From assembly GCA_013360535.1 (NCBI GenBank), contig JABWBL010000182.1, positions 1-6,953 on the forward strand: 6,953 nucleotides of DNA. The letters run 5' to 3'. Source of the DNA: Planctomycetaceae bacterium. GTDB taxonomy: Bacteria; Planctomycetota; UBA1135; GCA-002686595. The stretch's first letter is position 1; every line of letters begins with the position of its first letter. The position numbers were made by a program, and so were the translations under genes. Below are positions 5,094 through 6,953 of this stretch, piece after piece. The notes below the pieces were generated by a model. That model did not search any database. It was not told the DNA's origin and saw only the letters and a program-made list of their open reading frames with translations.

Positions 5094-6782
5094 TCAGCGC
5101 GTGATTTGGTAGAGCTCGAGCGGCGGCCCGAACGCATCCGCGCTCAAAAGCCGCCAGAACAGGTGCGCGACGTCCTGGTAGTCGAGCGCCGGCTCCATCG
5201 CGCGCCCCTCGGGCTCGCCGTCGAAGCTCGCCGACAGCGTGCCGTGCGCCGAGGCCCAATCGCGCAGCTGCATCATCAGCGGATTGATGCGCGTGTACTT
5301 GCTCACTTCGATGAGCACCCACTCCGGTTTCTCGTCCGCGAGGAACTTCTCGAGCCGCGCCTGCGCCTTCGCCGGATCCTGCCCGACGAACAGGCGCCCC
5401 GGCATCGGGACGAAATCGCGCGCGCCGGCGAGCGCCGCCCCGTTCGCGTCGAGGTGATCGAGCTGGTACCGCACCCAACGCTTCTGGCGGGTCGCGTGGT
5501 CCGTGCGGACGAGTTCGAGCGCCTTCGCGTCGCTCGCCAGCGGCAGCGCGAAGCGCGAGCAGAGCATGGCGCGGCCGCTCGTGTGCTCTTCGATCCACTG
5601 CGCCGCTTGCTCGAACGTGTCGTCGGCATCGCGAACCGTCGCATATCGCACGGCTCCCAGCGTCGGCACCGCCAGCGCAAGCCCGAGCACGCCCGCGCGC
5701 AGCGCCTGCGGCATCTTCAGCGCAAGCGCGACGACGCCGATGCCGCCGAGCGTCGCGAGGAACGGCACGAGCGGCAGCAGCATGCGGTCGCACGTTTCCT
5801 TGTAGACGCCGAGCGCGAGCCCGTAGGGCATCGTGTACGCCAACGCGACCAGCAGTTGCTTTCGTGCGCCTGTTTCGAGTCCGCGCCACTTTGCTCGCGC
5901 GCTCCAGAGCGTGACCACGAGCCCGAGGAACGCCGCCACCGCGAGGCCCGGGTCGTAGTCCCACAGGAGCCGCGTCGCGACGGCAAATCCGCTCAGGTCG
6001 AGGTCGCGCCAATGGAACGTGTGCCCACCGGCCGCCCACGACGCCTCCGGGTTCATGTTCACCGGCTCGTGCGGATAGAGCGTCGTCCACGCGAGCGCGC
6101 AGGCCGCGATTGGAATCAGGATCGCGAGGAAACTGGCCCTTCCGTCGCGTTTCTCGCGCAACACGTGCGCCGCGACGATCGGCAACAGCACGAACCATCC
6201 GCTGTGCAACATCCCGAGCGCGAGCAACGCGAGCCCCGACACGACGAGGTACCGCACCCAGTCCGGCCGCTCGCGCAACTGCAGCGCTGCGAGCACCGTG
6301 AGCAACGCGAAGCTCGCGTGCGGAGCGTGGTGGCGTGCCTGCTGGCTGAACTCGAGATGCAGGAGCGACGTCGCAGCGAGCGCGGCCGCGATCAACGCAC
6401 CGAGTGGCGTCGTGAAGCGCTGCGCGAGCAACCACGTCGCCGGAATGAAGAGCAACGACAGCACCGCGACCAGCGTGCGTGAGCGCACCGAGTCCGCTGA
6501 AGCCGCGGCGAGATGCTCTCTGACTGGCGCCGACGCCTCCGCCTTAGCCTCGGGCAACAGCGCCAGCCCCCGCGCGAGCAACAACGGATAGGCGTAGTAA
6601 CCCTTCTCCGACTGCTTGAGGTCCGGCTCGCGCCCTTCGCGCAGGATCTGCGCCTGCATCACCATGTAGGAATCCGGCTCCGGCAAGTGCGGCAGCTCGC
6701 GCTCGAGCCCGCGCAGGCGCAGCAGGGCCGCAGCGGCGAACACGAGCAGGACGAGCCACCAGCCTTGGGAGCGGGAATTCAC
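5094..6782 (-). CDS. Polytopic membrane glycosyltransferase, PMT/GT39-like
   Basis: A 562-residue integral membrane protein resembling the dolichyl-phosphate-mannose mannosyltransferase (PMT_2/GT39, ArnT-like) superfamily, which transfers sugars from lipid carriers on the outer face of the cytoplasmic membrane. The first transmembrane helix is at ~7-22, followed by LPEPDSYMVMQAQ (33-45), in which Glu35/Asp37 sit where the family keeps its catalytic acidic residue. Further helices lie at about 103-123, 126-146, 178-208 (probably two), 216-236, 279-293, 309-328, 333-357 and 361-380, with ARHHAPHASFALL (150-162) matching the family's loop after the third or fourth helix. Residues ~381-562 form a soluble C-terminal domain I do not recognise. 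The start is the GTG at 6782, immediately before NSRSQGWWLVLL; upstream in-frame sequence is Arg-rich and unlike a membrane protein N-terminus. It is first in a four-gene operon, so it might glycosylate a product of the downstream genes. Donor and acceptor are unknown. Confidence 0.78.
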   Translation of the reverse strand: MNSRSQGWWLVLLVFAAAALLRLRGLERELPHLPEPDSYMVMQAQILREGREPDLKQSEKGYYAYPLLLARGLALLPEAKAEASAPVREHLAAASADSVRSRTLVAVLSLLFIPATWLLAQRFTTPLGALIAAALAATSLLHLEFSQQARHHAPHASFALLTVLAALQLRERPDWVRYLVVSGLALLALGMLHSGWFVLLPIVAAHVLREKRDGRASFLAILIPIAACALAWTTLYPHEPVNMNPEASWAAGGHTFHWRDLDLSGFAVATRLLWDYDPGLAVAAFLGLVVTLWSARAKWRGLETGARKQLLVALAYTMPYGLALGVYKETCDRMLLPLVPFLATLGGIGVVALALKMPQALRAGVLGLALAVPTLGAVRYATVRDADDTFEQAAQWIEEHTSGRAMLCSRFALPLASDAKALELVRTDHATRQKRWVRYQLDHLDANGAALAGARDFVPMPGRLFVGQDPAKAQARLEKFLADEKPEWVLIEVSKYTRINPLMMQLRDWASAHGTLSASFDGEPEGRAMEPALDYQDVAHLFWRLLSADAFGPPLELYQITR

Positions 6783-6857
6783 GCGAGAAGAAGCTACACC
6801 ACGACGGCGCGCGCGGCGAACCCTTGAGGTCCGCCGGGGCGAAGGGAAGATGCACGG
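6783..6857. promoter_or_regulatory. Divergent intergenic region, presumed promoters of both flanking genes
   Basis: These 75 bases separate the start of the - strand operon from the start of the + strand helicase gene, so promoters for both should lie here. I see no convincing -10/-35 pair on either strand. On the + strand, a purine-rich GAAGGGAAG (6841-6849) sits 8 bases before the ATG at 6858 and can serve as its ribosome binding site. The operon GTG has no clear Shine-Dalgarno sequence. Confidence 0.4.
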
Positions 6858-6953
6858 ATGCCCGCCTTGGCCCCGCTGCCGATCGACGCCGTGCTGCCCC
6901 AGCTCGTGGCGGCGCTGCGTGCGCACGCGAGCGTCGTGCTGCGCGCTCCGACC
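6858..6953 (+). CDS. hrpB: N-terminus of a probable ATP-dependent helicase HrpB (cut by window end)
   Basis: Only 32 codons are present. After a short MPALAP leader the protein reads LPIDAVLPQLVAAL, then SVVLRAPT at the edge. This matches the opening of DEAH-box helicase HrpB, where LPV.AVLPEL..AL is followed by (V/L)L.APTGAGKT. The window stops exactly before the expected Walker A GAGKT, so the nucleotide-binding motif itself is not visible. HrpB proteins are cytoplasmic, roughly 800-residue enzymes of uncertain RNA-related role. A purine-rich ribosome binding site precedes the ATG at a normal distance. Another ATG at 6850 is out of frame. Other DEAH helicases (HrpA-like) are less likely because of the LPIDAVLPQL block. 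Confidence 0.68.
   Translation, partial: MPALAPLPIDAVLPQLVAALRAHASVVLRAPT

Noticed and set aside
4834..6435. A 533-codon - strand frame overlapping the glycosyltransferase and NHL genes
   Set aside because: It lies in a different frame from the transmembrane protein, is Arg/Ala-rich and has no hydrophobic or motif structure. It is a shadow frame.
4233..6482. A 749-codon + strand open frame opposite the NHL and glycosyltransferase genes
   Set aside because: It is antisense to two well-supported genes and the gap between them, and is rich in Arg, Glu, His and Gln without motifs. It is a shadow of codon bias on the other strand.
6783..6926. Forty-eight-codon N-terminal extension of the glycosyltransferase
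   Set aside because: It is Arg/Gly-rich, overlaps the start of the divergent helicase gene, and precedes the natural first transmembrane helix. The GTG at 6782 fits better.
1..6953. CRISPR arrays, tRNA or rRNA genes, insertion sequences
   Set aside because: No regularly spaced short repeats with unique spacers, no cloverleaf or rRNA-like stretch, and no transposase motif or terminal inverted repeats were seen. The only periodic repeats encode NHL blades.

Overview
The window is GC-rich and gene-dense, with no gene-free stretch longer than about 75 bases. A divergent ECF sigma factor and Ser/Thr kinase pair, a sulfatase fragment, an NHL-repeat protein and a MauG-type dihaem peroxidase all point to a member of the Planctomycetota or a close relative. 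This is an inference from gene content; there is no rRNA or other taxonomic marker here.

Left end (1 to about 720). The first ~183 bases encode part of the C-terminal half of a sulfatase on the + strand. At an alternating GC run (182-196) the sulfatase match stops and the sequence becomes the interior of a Ser/Thr protein kinase gene on the - strand. Both genes lose their 3' ends at this one point, so the kinase has no catalytic loop or DFG motif. This is either a real deletion/rearrangement or a chimeric assembly join. Because the kinase is paired with the adjacent sigma factor gene, the sulfatase side looks like the foreign piece.

Regulatory pair (145-1424). The kinase gene (-) and an ECF sigma factor gene (+) diverge from a 56-base spacer. 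The spacer carries a weak -10-like hexamer facing each gene, placed so close to the start codons that leaderless transcripts are conceivable. The sigma factor gene ends in a CTAG whose two strands provide the stop codons of both it and the converging peroxidase gene.

Four-gene - strand operon (6782 down to 1421). The order of transcription is: a polytopic PMT/GT39-like membrane glycosyltransferase; after 18 bases, a secreted NHL-repeat beta-propeller protein; with a 4-base ATGA overlap, a small lipoprotein with a YtkA-like domain and an MPQHGHGM motif; with a second ATGA overlap, a dihaem cytochrome c peroxidase/MauG-family enzyme with two CxxCH motifs. Tight coupling of the last three genes suggests one extracytoplasmic system that may handle copper or redox chemistry. 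Its function is not known from sequence, but it is the best candidate here for something undescribed.

Right end (6858-6953). A divergent gene begins whose first 32 residues resemble the start of the ATP-dependent helicase HrpB. The window ends just before its expected Walker A loop.
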